From: Enterobacter sp. JBIWA008
GTDB taxonomy: Bacteria > Pseudomonadota > Gammaproteobacteria > Enterobacterales > Enterobacteriaceae
Reading direction: 5' to 3'
DNA: 64,000 bases
NCBI RefSeq assembly: GCF_019968765.1
Contig: NZ_CP074149.1
Coordinates: 868,001-932,000, forward strand
The notes below the pieces were generated by a model. The model was given only the letters and a program-made list of their open reading frames with translations, was not told the origin of the DNA and ran no database searches. Position 1 is the first letter of the stretch; every line of letters starts with the position of its first letter. Below are positions 34,553 to 43,953 of the stretch, piece by piece. The position numbers and the translations under genes are program-made.

Positions 34553-36685
34553 ATGAATATCATTGCCATTATGGGGCCGCACGGCGTCTTTTATAAAGAT
34601 GAGCCGATTAAGGAGCTCGAGCAAGCTTTGCAGTCGCGCGGGTATCAGCTAATCTGGCCGCACAACAGCGCCGACCTGCTGAAGTTCATCGAGCATAACC
34701 CGCGTATCTGCGGCGTGATCTTCGACTGGGACGAATACGATCTCGAACTGTGCAGCGATATCAACAAGCTGAACGAATACCTCCCTCTGTACGCGTTTAT
34801 TAATACCCACTCCACCATGGACGTCAGCGCCAATGATATGCGTATGGCGCTGTGGTTCTTTGAATATTCGCTCGGCGTGGCGGAAGATATTGCGAGCCGC
34901 ATTCAGCAATACACCGGCGAGTATCTCGATAACATTACGCCGCCGTTTACCCGCGCGCTCTTCACCTACGTAAAGGAAGGCAAATACACCTTCTGTACTC
35001 CTGGTCATATGGCGGGAACGGCTTATCAAAAAAGCCCGGTGGGCTGCCTGTTCTATGATTTTTTCGGTGGCAACACGCTGAAAGCGGACGTATCAATATC
35101 GGTCACTGAGCTAGGCTCTCTTCTCGACCATACCGGCCCGCATCTGGAAGCCGAAGAGTATATTGCCCGTACCTTTGGTGCTGAGCAGAGCTATATGGTG
35201 ACCAACGGTACCTCGACCTCGAACAAAATCGTCGGGATGTACGCTGCGCCTGCCGGCAGTACCTTGCTGATTGACCGTAACTGCCATAAATCGCTGGCAC
35301 ACCTGCTGATGATGAGCGACGTCGTACCGCTCTGGCTGTCGCCCACGCGTAACGCGCTCGGTATTCTTGGCGGTATTCCGCGCCGGGAGTTTACCCATGA
35401 ATCCATTGAAAGTAAGGTCGCGGCAGTCTCTGGCGCAAGCTGGCCTGTTCATGCGGTGATCACCAACTCTACCTATGACGGTCTGCTGTACAACACGAAC
35501 TGGATCAAAGAGACGCTGGACGTGCCGTCGATCCACTTCGATTCCGCATGGGTGCCATACACTAATTTCCACCCGATTTACGCAGGTAAAAGCGGGATGA
35601 GCGGTGAACGCGTGCCGGGTAAAGTATTCTTCGAAACGCAGTCGACGCACAAAATGCTGGCGGCGTTTTCCCAGGCTTCGCTTATTCACATCAAAGGTGA
35701 ATACGACGAAGAGACCTTTAACGAAGCCTTTATGATGCACACCACCACATCGCCAAGCTATCCGCTGGTGGCCTCCATTGAAACGGCCGCGGCGATGCTG
35801 CGCGGCAATCCGGGCAAACGTCTCATCAATCGTTCGGTAGAGCGCGCTCTGCACTTCCGCAAAGAGGTTCAGCGGCTGAAAGATGAAGCCGACGGCTGGT
35901 TCTTTGATATCTGGCAGCCGGAAGAGATTGATGAAGCAGAATGCTGGCCCGTCTCGCCCGGCGAAGACTGGCATGGCTTCCGGGATGCTGATAGCGACCA
36001 TATGTTCCTCGACCCGGTAAAAGTGACGATCCTGACTCCGGGCATGAATGAGCAGGGCAAGATGAGCGATGAAGGTATTCCGGCCGCGCTGGTCGCGAAA
36101 TTCCTTGATGAACGTGGCGTGGTGGTGGAGAAAACCGGTCCCTATAACCTGCTTTTCCTGTTCAGTATTGGTATTGATAAAACCCGGGCGATGGGGTTGT
36201 TGCGCGGCCTGATGGAGTTTAAGCGCGCCTACGATCTCAACCTGCGGGTGAAGAATATGCTGCCGGATCTCTACGCGGAGGATCCTGACTTCTATCGAAA
36301 TATGCGCATTCAGGATCTGGCCCAGGGGATCCACAGGCTGATCCGTCAGCACGATCTGCCGCGTCTGATGCTTCAGGCGTTCGATGTATTACCGGAGATG
36401 AAGTTTACCCCGCACAAGGCGTGGCAGCGACAGGTGAAAGGGGAGGTCGAAACCGTCGAGCTGGAAAACCTTGTCGGGCGCGTATCGGCTAACATGATCC
36501 TGCCTTACCCACCGGGCGTACCGCTCCTGATGCCGGGAGAGATGATTACCGAAGAGAGTCGGGCCGTGCTCGATTTCCTGCTGATGCTCTGTTCGGTAGG
36601 ACGTCACTATCCCGGTTTTGAGACGGATATCCACGGTGCGAAGCGCGACGAGAACGGCGTTTACTGGGTGCGAGTCCTAAAATAA
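34553..36685 (+). CDS. ldcC: Constitutive lysine decarboxylase LdcC
   Basis: PLP enzyme producing cadaverine and CO2 from lysine. 710 aa (E. coli LdcC 713). N-terminal wing domain, fold-type I core with PLP Lys367 in ETQSTHKMLAAFSQ, C-terminal domain. Placement after accA marks it as the biosynthetic paralogue, not the acid-induced CadA. One oddity: residue 154 is Ala in FCTPGHMAGTAYQK, where the E. coli enzymes, as I remember them, have Gly. AAGGAGG lies 7 nt before the ATG. Confidence 0.95.
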   Translation: MNIIAIMGPHGVFYKDEPIKELEQALQSRGYQLIWPHNSADLLKFIEHNPRICGVIFDWDEYDLELCSDINKLNEYLPLYAFINTHSTMDVSANDMRMALWFFEYSLGVAEDIASRIQQYTGEYLDNITPPFTRALFTYVKEGKYTFCTPGHMAGTAYQKSPVGCLFYDFFGGNTLKADVSISVTELGSLLDHTGPHLEAEEYIARTFGAEQSYMVTNGTSTSNKIVGMYAAPAGSTLLIDRNCHKSLAHLLMMSDVVPLWLSPTRNALGILGGIPRREFTHESIESKVAAVSGASWPVHAVITNSTYDGLLYNTNWIKETLDVPSIHFDSAWVPYTNFHPIYAGKSGMSGERVPGKVFFETQSTHKMLAAFSQASLIHIKGEYDEETFNEAFMMHTTTSPSYPLVASIETAAAMLRGNPGKRLINRSVERALHFRKEVQRLKDEADGWFFDIWQPEEIDEAECWPVSPGEDWHGFRDADSDHMFLDPVKVTILTPGMNEQGKMSDEGIPAALVAKFLDERGVVVEKTGPYNLLFLFSIGIDKTRAMGLLRGLMEFKRAYDLNLRVKNMLPDLYAEDPDFYRNMRIQDLAQGIHRLIRQHDLPRLMLQAFDVLPEMKFTPHKAWQRQVKGEVETVELENLVGRVSANMILPYPPGVPLLMPGEMITEESRAVLDFLLMLCSVGRHYPGFETDIHGAKRDENGVYWVRVLK

Positions 36686-36750
36686 AGGTGACCGCTTGCC
36701 AGGCGCGGGTTCTCGGTTGTAACGTTCAGGCATCATAAAAAGGAGAAGCT

Positions 36751-37140
36751 ATGCTGGGTTTAAAACAGGTTCATCATATTGCGATTATTGCGACAGATTA
36801 CGCGAAAAGTAAGGCCTTCTACTGCGACATCCTGGGCTTTACGCTCATGAGCGAGGCCTACCGCGAGGAGCGAGACTCCTGGAAGGGCGACCTGGCGTTA
36901 AACGGGCAATATGTGATTGAGCTGTTCTCTTTTCCTTTTCCGCCTGCGCGTCCGTCCCGCCCGGAAGCCTGTGGCCTGCGTCATCTTGCCTTTAGCGTCG
37001 ATGACCTGGATAGCGCAGTAAAACATCTGGAAGCGCACGGCGTGGCGTGCGAAGCGATTCGCGTCGATCCGTTCACCGACAAGCGTTTTACCTTTTTCAA
37101 CGACCCTGACGGCCTGCCGCTTGAGCTTTATCAGCAGTAA
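36751..37140 (+). CDS. yaeR: VOC-family (glyoxalase/dioxygenase fold) protein YaeR
   Basis: 129-aa cytosolic metal-dependent protein of unknown substrate, same length as E. coli YaeR. Two beta-alpha-beta-beta-beta modules. Likely metal ligands: His in VHHIAIIATDYA (residues 8-9), Glu in YVIELFSFPFP, His in GLRHLAFSVDD, Glu in DGLPLELYQQ. Related to glyoxalase I but shorter than GloA, so the activity is not assured. AAAGGAG before the ATG. 65 nt after ldcC. Confidence 0.92.
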   Translation: MLGLKQVHHIAIIATDYAKSKAFYCDILGFTLMSEAYREERDSWKGDLALNGQYVIELFSFPFPPARPSRPEACGLRHLAFSVDDLDSAVKHLEAHGVACEAIRVDPFTDKRFTFFNDPDGLPLELYQQ

Positions 37141-37157
37141 TGGTTGTCCTGTGTGAT

Positions 37158-37184
37158 AATGCCCGCTCAGTTCGGGCATTTTTT
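37158..37184 (+). terminator. yaeR terminator
   Basis: Stem AATGCCCG / CGGGCATT with a CTCAGTT loop and T4-6. It ends just 15 nt before the tilS ATG, so it would also lie in the 5' end of any mRNA reading into tilS. Confidence 0.85.
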
Positions 37185-37198
37185 ATGTGTAATCTCCT

Positions 37199-38488
37199 AT
37201 GACCTTACCCGCTATCGCACAAGCCGTTTCACCGTACCGCCAGCTGCTGGTGGGGTTTAGCGGTGGCCTGGATTCTACCGTGTTGCTGCATCGCCTTAAG
37301 CGCTGGCGCGATCGGGAACCTGACGTCCAGCTTCGGGCGATGCATATTCACCACGGATTAAGCCCTCACGCAGATGCGTGGGTGGAGCACTGTGAGGCTT
37401 TGTGTGCGGCCTGGGCGATCCCGCTCATCGTTGAGCGCGTCACGCTTGCGGAGGAAGGGCTAGGCATCGAGGCGCAGGCGCGTAAAGCCCGCTATGCCGC
37501 GTTTGCCGGGGTATTACGTACTGGAGAAGCGCTGGTCACGGCACAGCATCTGGACGATCAGTGTGAAACCTTTCTGCTGGCGCTTAAGCGGGGCAGCGGC
37601 CCGGCGGGGCTTTCTGCTATGCCGGCGCGTTCTGAATTTGCCGACACAATGTTACTCCGTCCGCTGCTTGGCGAGACGCGTTCCTCACTGGAAGCCTGGG
37701 CGCGAGAACATCAGCTGAACTGGATCGAAGATGAGAGTAACCAGGATGACGGCTATGACCGGAACTTCCTGCGTCTGCGCGTCCTTCCGCTTTTAGGCGA
37801 GCGCTGGCCGCATTTCGCCGACGCGACGGCAAGAAGCGCCATGCTGTGCGCCGAACAGGAATCGCTGCTGGATGAGCTGTTGAGCGACGAGCTGGCTGGA
37901 CTCATTTCTGCCGACGGAGCGCTGGCGATCGCACCGATGAAAGCAATGAGCCCGGTACGTCGCGCCGCGCTGTTACGACGCTGGCTGGCCTTTCATCGCG
38001 CTGCGATGCCGTCGCGGACAATGCTGAGCCGTATCTGGGACGAAGTCGCACTGGCACGGGATGATGCTTCCCCGTGCGTCCATCTGAACGGTTTTGAGGT
38101 TAGACGCTATAAAGGAGAACTCTGGTGGATAAAATCCATGCCCTCACTGACCGATGTGGTGCTCGACTGGCTTTCTCCTGACGCACCGCTGATATTGCCC
38201 TGTGAGGCAGGACGCGTCTCTCTCCTGTCGTCTGGTCATGTGCGGCTGCCGAAGCCCGGTGAACCGGTCACCGTGCGCTTTAAGGCTGGCGGCATGCTGC
38301 ATATCGTCGGGCGCAACGGGGGACGGAAGCTGAAGAAAATATGGCAAGAGTGTAACGTGCCGCCGTGGCTGCGCGACACCACGCCGCTACTGTTCTACGG
38401 TGAAACGCTTATCGCTGCGGCAGGGGTTTTCATCACGGAAGAGGGGTGGTCAGAAGAGGGTGTTCGTTTTGAGTGGCAGAAAGCGTAA
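37199..38488 (+). CDS. tilS: tRNA(Ile)-lysidine synthetase TilS
   Basis: Attaches lysine to C34 of the CAU-anticodon tRNA-Ile so that it reads AUA; essential. 429 aa (E. coli 432). PP-loop SGGLDST at residues 21-27, the N-type ATPase domain, the [14 protein letters not shown] segment near 180, and the C-terminal tRNA acceptor-binding domain with [16 protein letters not shown] at 37199 has no clear Shine-Dalgarno site (TAATCTCCT upstream) and lies just past the yaeR terminator, so expression may depend on read-through or be low. Confidence 0.95.
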   Translation: MTLPAIAQAVSPYRQLLVGFSGGLDSTVLLHRLKRWRDREPDVQLRAMHIHHGLSPHADAWVEHCEALCAAWAIPLIVERVTLAEEGLGIEAQARKARYAAFAGVLRTGEALVTAQHLDDQCETFLLALKRGSGPAGLSAMPARSEFADTMLLRPLLGETRSSLEAWAREHQLNWIEDESNQDDGYDRNFLRLRVLPLLGERWPHFADATARSAMLCAEQESLLDELLSDELAGLISADGALAIAPMKAMSPVRRAALLRRWLAFHRAAMPSRTMLSRIWDEVALARDDASPCVHLNGFEVRRYKGELWWIKSMPSLTDVVLDWLSPDAPLILPCEAGRVSLLSSGHVRLPKPGEPVTVRFKAGGMLHIVGRNGGRKLKKIWQECNVPPWLRDTTPLLFYGETLIAAAGVFITEEGWSEEGVRFEWQKA

Positions 38489-38509
38489 CGGGCAGCCTGG
38501 CTGCCCGTT
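38487..38509. terminator. Palindrome between tilS and rof
   Basis: AACGGGCAGC / GCTGCCCGTT with a CTG loop, starting in the tilS stop codon. No T-run on either side. Likely the 3' hairpin for the convergent tilS and rof mRNAs. Confidence 0.6.
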
Positions 38510-38516
38510 AGTGTCA

Positions 38517-38780
38517 TCAGGATTCGCTCACCACGACGGTGCCGATTTGCGGGTGGCTGAAGCTGGCTATTTTGTCCAGACGCAGCTCACGCGTCGCACC
38601 GGCGTCTTCTTCCACTATCAGATATTCCACATTCTTCCGTGAAACCAGATCGCTGGCTTTCGCCTTCAACACTTCGCCATCTTTTAGCTCCAGCGTCAGT
38701 AATAAATGATGCTGGCAGGCGAGTTCGAGGTTGTCATAGTCATCACAATTGATAGGTTGATAAGTATCATTCATCGACAT
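38517..38780 (-). CDS. rof: Rho-binding antiterminator Rof (YaeO)
   Basis: Small acidic protein that binds the primary RNA site of Rho and blocks Rho-dependent termination. 87 aa (E. coli about 84-86) with an Sm-like fold. Conserved parts: [20 protein letters not shown] and [14 protein letters not shown]. Its start overlaps the yaeP 3' end by 14 nt, so the two are co-translated. Confidence 0.93.
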   Translation of the reverse strand: MSMNDTYQPINCDDYDNLELACQHHLLLTLELKDGEVLKAKASDLVSRKNVEYLIVEEDAGATRELRLDKIASFSHPQIGTVVVSES

Positions 38781-38967
38781 AATCGCTCACCAGTAAATTC
38801 GCTGCAGCATACGCTGCTTTTTCCCTGACCGACTCTGAAAGGCCCTCATCAGAGGCCACTTCATTAAGCACTTTCAATACACAGCCCAACGCGTCCGGGA
38901 CATACCCCAGATCTCCGCTGGCGATTTCCGCATACCGTTTGCGAATTAACTCACAATAATTATTCAC
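38767..38967 (-). CDS. yaeP: UPF0253 family protein YaeP
   Basis: 66-aa conserved protein of unknown function, the same length as E. coli YaeP. Mostly helical by composition ([31 protein letters not shown]). It is the first gene of the yaeP-rof unit. Constant pairing with rof suggests a related role, but nothing in the sequence proves it. Confidence 0.9.
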   Translation of the reverse strand: MNNYCELIRKRYAEIASGDLGYVPDALGCVLKVLNEVASDEGLSESVREKAAYAAANLLVSDYVDE

Positions 38968-39163
38968 ATCCCCTCCCGCCAGCGCACTGACTTACTGTGA
39001 GATATCATTAAGCCTACGAAGATAAACTCGGTTTAGCAAGGTGACTATACCATACTCATTTAAGCAATATCAGAGCCTTGATAGCGGTGTATTTAACACC
39101 CTGTAACAGCCTTTTGCCGCGGTTTTCGCTACAATGTGCGCCTGATTCGAATGGAGTTCTCTC

Positions 39164-39709
39164 ATGGCGCTGAAAGCGACAATTTATAAAGCAGTGGTCA
39201 ATGTGGCCGATCTGGATCGCAACCAGTTCCTCGACGCGTCGCTTACGCTGGCACGCCACCCCTCCGAAACCCAGGAGCGCATGATGCTGCGCCTGCTGGC
39301 GTGGATTAAGTATGCCGACGAGCGCCTGCAGTTCACCCGTGGGTTAAGCGCCGAAGACGAGCCTGAAGCCTGGCTACGCAACGATCATCTGGGTATCGAT
39401 TTGTGGATCGAACTCGGCCTGCCGGACGAGCGTAGAATTAAAAAGGCCTGCACCCAGTCCGCTGAAGTGGCCTTATTCGCGTATAATCAGCGCGCTGCGG
39501 ATATTTGGTGGCAGCAAAACAAGAGCAAGTGCGGACAGTTTAAAAATCTTACGGTCTGGTATCTGGATGATGAGCAGCTGGCGCAGTTGAGCGAATTTGC
39601 CAGCCGGACCATGGTTTTGCAGGCGACGATTCAGGATGGCGCCATCTGGCTCTCTGATTCTCAGAATAATCTGGAAATTCATTTAACGGCGTGGCAACCC
39701 GCGTCATGA
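39164..39709 (+). CDS. yaeQ: YaeQ family protein (PD-(D/E)XK-like fold)
   Basis: 181 aa, as in E. coli YaeQ. The family has a minimal restriction-endonuclease-like fold; the acidic and lysine positions could be in [18 protein letters not shown] near residues 82-99. Old reports of RfaH-like suppression exist, but biochemical function is not settled. TGGAG before the ATG. The stop overlaps the arfB start (ATGA). Confidence 0.9.
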   Translation: MALKATIYKAVVNVADLDRNQFLDASLTLARHPSETQERMMLRLLAWIKYADERLQFTRGLSAEDEPEAWLRNDHLGIDLWIELGLPDERRIKKACTQSAEVALFAYNQRAADIWWQQNKSKCGQFKNLTVWYLDDEQLAQLSEFASRTMVLQATIQDGAIWLSDSQNNLEIHLTAWQPAS

Positions 39710-40128
39710 TCGCCTTGTCCCGAAACGTCAGCATTCCTGACAGCGAGCTGGATATCACCGCCATTCGTGCGCAGGGTGCAGGCGGGCAGCACGTCAACAA
39801 GGCATCGACGGCTATCCATTTGCGTTTTGACATTCGGGCCTCAAGCCTGCCAGAGTATTATAAGGAAAGCCTGCTTGCCGCCAGCCATCACCTGATCACC
39901 AGCGATGGTGTTATTGTGATCAAAGCTCAGGAATACCGCAGCCAGGAGCTCAATCGGGAAGCGGCGATAGCCAGGCTGGTGGCTGTCATCAAAGAGTTAA
40001 CGACAGTACAAAAAAGCCGCCGGGCAACGCGGCCAACCCGCGCATCGAAAGAGCGTCGGTTGTCCTCGAAGGCCCAAAAATCCACAGTGAAAGCACTACG
40101 CGGTAAAGTTCGTCGCCCGACAGAGTGA
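39706..40128 (+). CDS. arfB: Alternative ribosome-rescue peptidyl-tRNA hydrolase ArfB
   Basis: Releases nascent chains from ribosomes stalled on mRNAs lacking a stop codon. 140 aa from ATG 39706. The GGQ catalytic motif is at residues 26-28 ([14 protein letters not shown]), and the basic C-terminal tail that enters the mRNA channel is complete ([18 protein letters not shown]). The four-nucleotide ATGA overlap with yaeQ indicates coupling. The preferred start drops five upstream in-frame codons not found in E. coli. Confidence 0.96.
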   Translation: MIALSRNVSIPDSELDITAIRAQGAGGQHVNKASTAIHLRFDIRASSLPEYYKESLLAASHHLITSDGVIVIKAQEYRSQELNREAAIARLVAVIKELTTVQKSRRATRPTRASKERRLSSKAQKSTVKALRGKVRRPTE

Positions 40129-40162
40129 CGAAAGGGAACACACTTTTCATAAGGAATTCATT

Positions 40163-40861
40163 GTGAAAAAAGCATTATGGTCAGCGCTGGCAGTGAGTAC
40201 GCTGTTTGCGCTTTTTGGGTGTAACAACCGCTCCGAAACGCAGGTTTTACAACCCACGCAAACGGAAGAATTAAAACCGATGCAGCAAAGCTGGCGCGGC
40301 GTATTGCCTTGCGCGGACTGCGAAGGTATTGAAACGTCTCTGTTCCTGCAAAAAGATGGCACCTGGGTAATGAATCAGCGCTATCAGGGCGCTAAAGAGC
40401 CTTCTTCTTTTGCGACTTATGGAACATGGGCGCGTACGGCGGAGAAGCTGGTCCTGACGGATACCTCCGGTGAGAAAACCTTTTTCCGCGCCAAAGGCGG
40501 GGGGATGGAGATGCTTGACCGCGAAGGTAATCCGATTGAATCCCAGTTCAACTACACGCTGGCCCCGGTGAAAGCGGCCCTGCCCGCAACGCCGATGGCA
40601 ATGCGGGGGATGTACTTCTATATGGCGGATGCGGCGATCTTTACCGACTGCGCTACCGGTAGGAAGGTCAGCGTGGCAAACAATGCGCAGCTTGAACGCG
40701 ATTACGCTGTGGCACGCGGCAATGACAGCAAGCCGGTATTGCTGACGGTTGACGGTCATTTTACATTGGAGCCAAACCCGGATAGCGGAGAGATGGTGAA
40801 AACGCTGGTGGCAGATAAAGACGCGAAGTTTGTCGCGGGTAAAGACTGTAACAGTAAATAA
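40163..40861 (+). CDS. nlpE: Outer-membrane lipoprotein NlpE, Cpx pathway sensor
   Basis: Activates CpxA upon surface contact, defective lipoprotein transport or a failed disulfide. 232 aa precursor. Lipobox LFGC with lipidated Cys20. N-terminal lipocalin-like domain with the redox pair C50-x-x-C53 (VLPCADCEG). C-terminal region with a second pair (IFTDCATG and GKDCNSK). AAGGAATTC before the start. K-12 has yaeF between nlpE and proS; here a terminator and proS follow directly. Confidence 0.95.
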   Translation: MKKALWSALAVSTLFALFGCNNRSETQVLQPTQTEELKPMQQSWRGVLPCADCEGIETSLFLQKDGTWVMNQRYQGAKEPSSFATYGTWARTAEKLVLTDTSGEKTFFRAKGGGMEMLDREGNPIESQFNYTLAPVKAALPATPMAMRGMYFYMADAAIFTDCATGRKVSVANNAQLERDYAVARGNDSKPVLLTVDGHFTLEPNPDSGEMVKTLVADKDAKFVAGKDCNSK

Positions 40862-40878
40862 GCTAACGCTGAGCCATT

Positions 40879-40906
40879 AAAAAACCCCGCCTGAGCGGGG
40901 TTTTTT
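40879..40906. terminator. Bidirectional terminator between nlpE and proS
   Basis: Stem AAAAAACCCCGC / GCGGGGTTTTTT with a CTGA loop; perfect A- and T-runs serve both convergent genes. Confidence 0.93.
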
Positions 40907-40908
40907 AT

Positions 40909-42627
40909 TTAGCCTTTGATGGCTTTCACCAGGTAATCAAGAATGTCGCCGGTCTTGATCATCTGTTTTTCGCCGCTGCGACGGTATTTGTATTCAATCT
41001 CATCGCTGTCGAGGTTGCGGTCGCCGATGACGATGGTGTGCGGGATACCGATCAGTTCCATATCGGCAAACATCACGCCTGGACGCTCTTTACGGTCATC
41101 CATCAGCACTTCGATACCCTGAGCGCGCAGCTCGGCATACAGCTTCTCGGCCAGCTCCTGCACGCGGTAAGACTTGTGCATGTTCATTGGCAGAATGGCC
41201 ACCTGGAACGGCGCAATATTGTCCGGCCAGACGATGCCGCGCTCGTCGTAGTTCTGCTCAATCGCCGCAGCCACCACGCGCGTCACCCCGATACCGTAGC
41301 AACCCATAGTCAGGATCTGGTTACGGCCATCCTCACCCTGAACAGCGGCGTTCAGCGCGCGAGAGTATTTATCACCCAGCTGGAAGATATGACCGACTTC
41401 GATGCCGCGCTTAATCATCAGGGTACCCTGACCGTCCGGGCTTGGATCGCCTGCAACCACGTTACGGATGTCTGCCACTTCCGGCGTCGCTACGTCGCGA
41501 TCCCAGTTGATGCCGAAGTAATGTTTGCCGTCGATGTTAGCACCTGCAGAGAAGTCGCTCATTGCAGCAACCGTGCGGTCAATAACAACTGGCACCGGCA
41601 GATTGACTGGACCCAGTGAACCTGGACCCGCATTGACCACGGCGCGGATTTCCGCTTCCGTTGCGAACGTCAGCGGGCTGGCTACCTGAGGCAGCTTCTC
41701 GGCTTTCACTTCGTTCAGCTCATGATCGCCACGCACCAGCAGGGCAACCAGCGGGTATTCACTGCCTTCGGTGGATTTCACCAGCAGCGTTTTTACGGTT
41801 TTCTCAACAGGCAGATTGAACTGCTCAACCAGCTCGGCGATGGTTTTCGCGTTTGGCGTATCAACCAGCTTCATCTCTTCGGTTGCCGCGCCGCGTGGCT
41901 CTTTTGGTGCCAGAGCTTCTGCAAACTCGATGTTCGCCGCGTAGTCTGAAGAGTCAGAGAAGATCACATCGTCTTCACCGCTCTGTGCCAGTACCTGGAA
42001 CTCATGGGATGCGCTACCGCCGATGGAGCCGGTATCAGCCTGTACCGCACGGAAATCCAGACCCATGCGGGAGAAGATTTTGCTGTACGCCGCGTACATG
42101 GCGTCGTAAGTCTCTTGCAGCGATTCCTGAGAAGTATGGAAAGAGTAGGCGTCTTTCATCAGGAATTCGCGAGAACGCATGACGCCAAAGCGTGGACGTA
42201 CTTCGTCACGGAATTTGGTCTGGATCTGGAAGAAGTTCAGCGGCAGCTGTTTGTATGAGCTCAGCTCATTACGGATCAGATCGGTAATGACTTCTTCATG
42301 CGTTGGGCCAAGGACAAACGGACGATCGCCGCGATCGGCAATGCGCAGCAGTTCTGGACCATACTGCTCCCAGCGACCGCTCTCCTGCCACAGTTCAGAA
42401 GGTTGAACGACCGGCATTAACACCTCGATAGCACCGGCGTTGTTCATCTCTTCACGCACGATGTTTTCGACTTTTTTCAGGACGCGCACGCCGGTCGGCA
42501 GCCAGGTGTATAACCCTGAGGCCAGCTTGCGGATCATCCCGGCGCGCAGCATCAGCTGATGGCTGATCACTTCGGCGTCGGCAGGTGTCTCCTTTAAAGT
42601 GGAGAGCAGATATTGGCTAGTACGCAT
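40909..42627 (-). CDS. proS: Prolyl-tRNA synthetase
   Basis: Class II synthetase for tRNA-Pro with post-transfer editing of Ala-tRNA-Pro. 572 aa from ATG 42627 ([20 protein letters not shown]), the E. coli length; the extra upstream codons are not conserved. Motif 2 region [21 protein letters not shown] near 140, the INS editing domain about 224-407, motif 3 [17 protein letters not shown] near 440, and an anticodon-binding C-terminal domain. Confidence 0.97.
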   Translation of the reverse strand: MRTSQYLLSTLKETPADAEVISHQLMLRAGMIRKLASGLYTWLPTGVRVLKKVENIVREEMNNAGAIEVLMPVVQPSELWQESGRWEQYGPELLRIADRGDRPFVLGPTHEEVITDLIRNELSSYKQLPLNFFQIQTKFRDEVRPRFGVMRSREFLMKDAYSFHTSQESLQETYDAMYAAYSKIFSRMGLDFRAVQADTGSIGGSASHEFQVLAQSGEDDVIFSDSSDYAANIEFAEALAPKEPRGAATEEMKLVDTPNAKTIAELVEQFNLPVEKTVKTLLVKSTEGSEYPLVALLVRGDHELNEVKAEKLPQVASPLTFATEAEIRAVVNAGPGSLGPVNLPVPVVIDRTVAAMSDFSAGANIDGKHYFGINWDRDVATPEVADIRNVVAGDPSPDGQGTLMIKRGIEVGHIFQLGDKYSRALNAAVQGEDGRNQILTMGCYGIGVTRVVAAAIEQNYDERGIVWPDNIAPFQVAILPMNMHKSYRVQELAEKLYAELRAQGIEVLMDDRKERPGVMFADMELIGIPHTIVIGDRNLDSDEIEYKYRRSGEKQMIKTGDILDYLVKAIKG

Positions 42628-42738
42628 GTTGTTACGGTTCCGTTTCGACGAGTAGGGCTGGCTGAAAGGCCAACCTGACACAAAAAAGTGGTTTAGTTTA
42701 CCAGTGTGGCAAAGATGCCAAAAGAGAGGAGGTTAAAA

Positions 42739-43446
42739 TTACCTGGGTTCAAGGGCAAACACTTCAAAACCTGCCCCCGTGACGCGCCAGCGAACGTTAA
42801 AATCGATCAGCCAGACGGCGTACATTTTTCCTGCTTCCTCTTCTTTACGGTAGGCCGGACGAGGGTCCTGTGCCAGAACTTCAGTGATGAAATCCCGTAA
42901 GCGAGGATAGCGTTTCTCCAGTTGACCGAGCTGCGCGATTATCTCAGGCGTAAAATAAACAGGCATGTCAGCCTGCGGTGCGTCCTGAGCATAGCTTGCA
43001 CGCGCGTCCGGCAGGGCTTCGGCGAAGGGCAAATAGGGTTTGATGTCGATTACCGGCGTGCCGTCTACCAGATCCAGGCTACCTAACTCCAGTATCACCT
43101 GATCTTTCTGGCAACGTATGCCTTTCAGTTCAACCAGCGACATTCCAACCGGGTTTGGGCGGAAGGTCGAGCGCGTCGCAAACACGCCCATTCTCGCATT
43201 TCCGCCAAGACGAGGAGGGCGCACGGTCGGACGCCAGCCGCCTTCCATCGTCTGGTGAAACACGAACACCACCCATAAATGGCTGAAAGCCTCGAGTCCG
43301 CGTACCGCATCGGCCTGATTGTAAGGCGCAACCAGGTGAAGCTCACCGCTTCCGCTGGTGACAAGACCGGGCTGGCGGGGGACGGCGAACTTCTCTTTAT
43401 AAGGAGAGTGGATAACGCCTATCTGCTCGAACTGAAATGCACTCAT
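42739..43446 (-). CDS. trmO: tRNA (adenine(37)-N6)-methyltransferase TrmO
   Basis: Uses SAM to methylate t6A37 in tRNA-Thr(GGU). 235 aa from ATG 43446 (MSAFQFEQIGVIHSPYKEKF), the E. coli length; the earlier in-frame codons belong to rcsF. Beta-barrel UPF0066 fold with VPRQPGL, FRPNPVGMSLVEL near residue 95 and DGTPVIDIKPYLP near 130. Its start overlaps the rcsF stop by 4 nt (ATGA), so the genes are coupled. Confidence 0.95.
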   Translation of the reverse strand: MSAFQFEQIGVIHSPYKEKFAVPRQPGLVTSGSGELHLVAPYNQADAVRGLEAFSHLWVVFVFHQTMEGGWRPTVRPPRLGGNARMGVFATRSTFRPNPVGMSLVELKGIRCQKDQVILELGSLDLVDGTPVIDIKPYLPFAEALPDARASYAQDAPQADMPVYFTPEIIAQLGQLEKRYPRLRDFITEVLAQDPRPAYRKEEEAGKMYAVWLIDFNVRWRVTGAGFEVFALEPR

Positions 43447-43847
43447 TTCGCCGTGATGTTCAGAGCAGAACCGATGCAAACCGCCTGACGGTAGCAGCCC
43501 GGCGTGCCGCTGGTGACTTCGCAACTGTGCAGCAGGACCGCGTTGGCTTTCATTTTTGCGGCATTAATCTGCATACGTTTACGCGCTGTCGGAATATTTG
43601 GTGGTGAGTCCTGATTGGTCGCCTGACAGGATTCGCCACTCACTTCGCCCAGTTCACGGAACGGTTTACCGACGAGTTCGTCTGCTTTCGTGATAATGCG
43701 AACCGGCGCAGGGCGAACCACTTTCGGTTTCGCAGGCTCGGTTTTTGGCGGGGTTGCCGTGCTTTGAACAGGTTCAACGGGAGATCTGCTTAGCATAGAA
43801 CAGCCGCTCAGCATGAGTGCTAAAAGACAGATCGGTAAAGCACGCAT
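43443..43847 (-). CDS. rcsF: Outer-membrane lipoprotein RcsF, Rcs stress sensor
   Basis: Detects LPS and peptidoglycan damage and relieves IgaA inhibition of the Rcs phosphorelay. 134 aa. Lipobox LSGC with Cys16, then a disordered proline-rich linker (PPKTEPAKPKVVRPAP) that in E. coli threads through beta-barrel proteins. The globular domain carries four cysteines (about 74, 109, 118, 124) that form two non-consecutive disulfides. Same strand as metQ upstream, but with a 106-bp gap and hairpin. Confidence 0.95.
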   Translation of the reverse strand: MRALPICLLALMLSGCSMLSRSPVEPVQSTATPPKTEPAKPKVVRPAPVRIITKADELVGKPFRELGEVSGESCQATNQDSPPNIPTARKRMQINAAKMKANAVLLHSCEVTSGTPGCYRQAVCIGSALNITAK

Positions 43848-43910
43848 AATATTTCCTCAATGGATAATCAAAACGTCAGATATTGAATCAGTAGACTGCA
43901 CAAATGACAA

Positions 43911-43928
43911 GACGGGCATAAGCCCGTC
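43911..43928 (-). terminator. Hairpin after metQ
   Basis: GACGGGC / GCCCGTC with a 4-nt loop, 26 nt past the metQ stop on the minus strand. The T-run is weak (TTGTCATTTG), so termination may be partial. Confidence 0.65.
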
Positions 43929-43953
43929 CTGATGATATTACACTGAGGTGAGA

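Noticed and set aside
35111..36352. 413-codon antisense frame over ldcC, and a 343-codon one over accA
   Set aside because: Composition typical of reverse translation shadows (runs of His/Arg/Gln), no homologue recognised.
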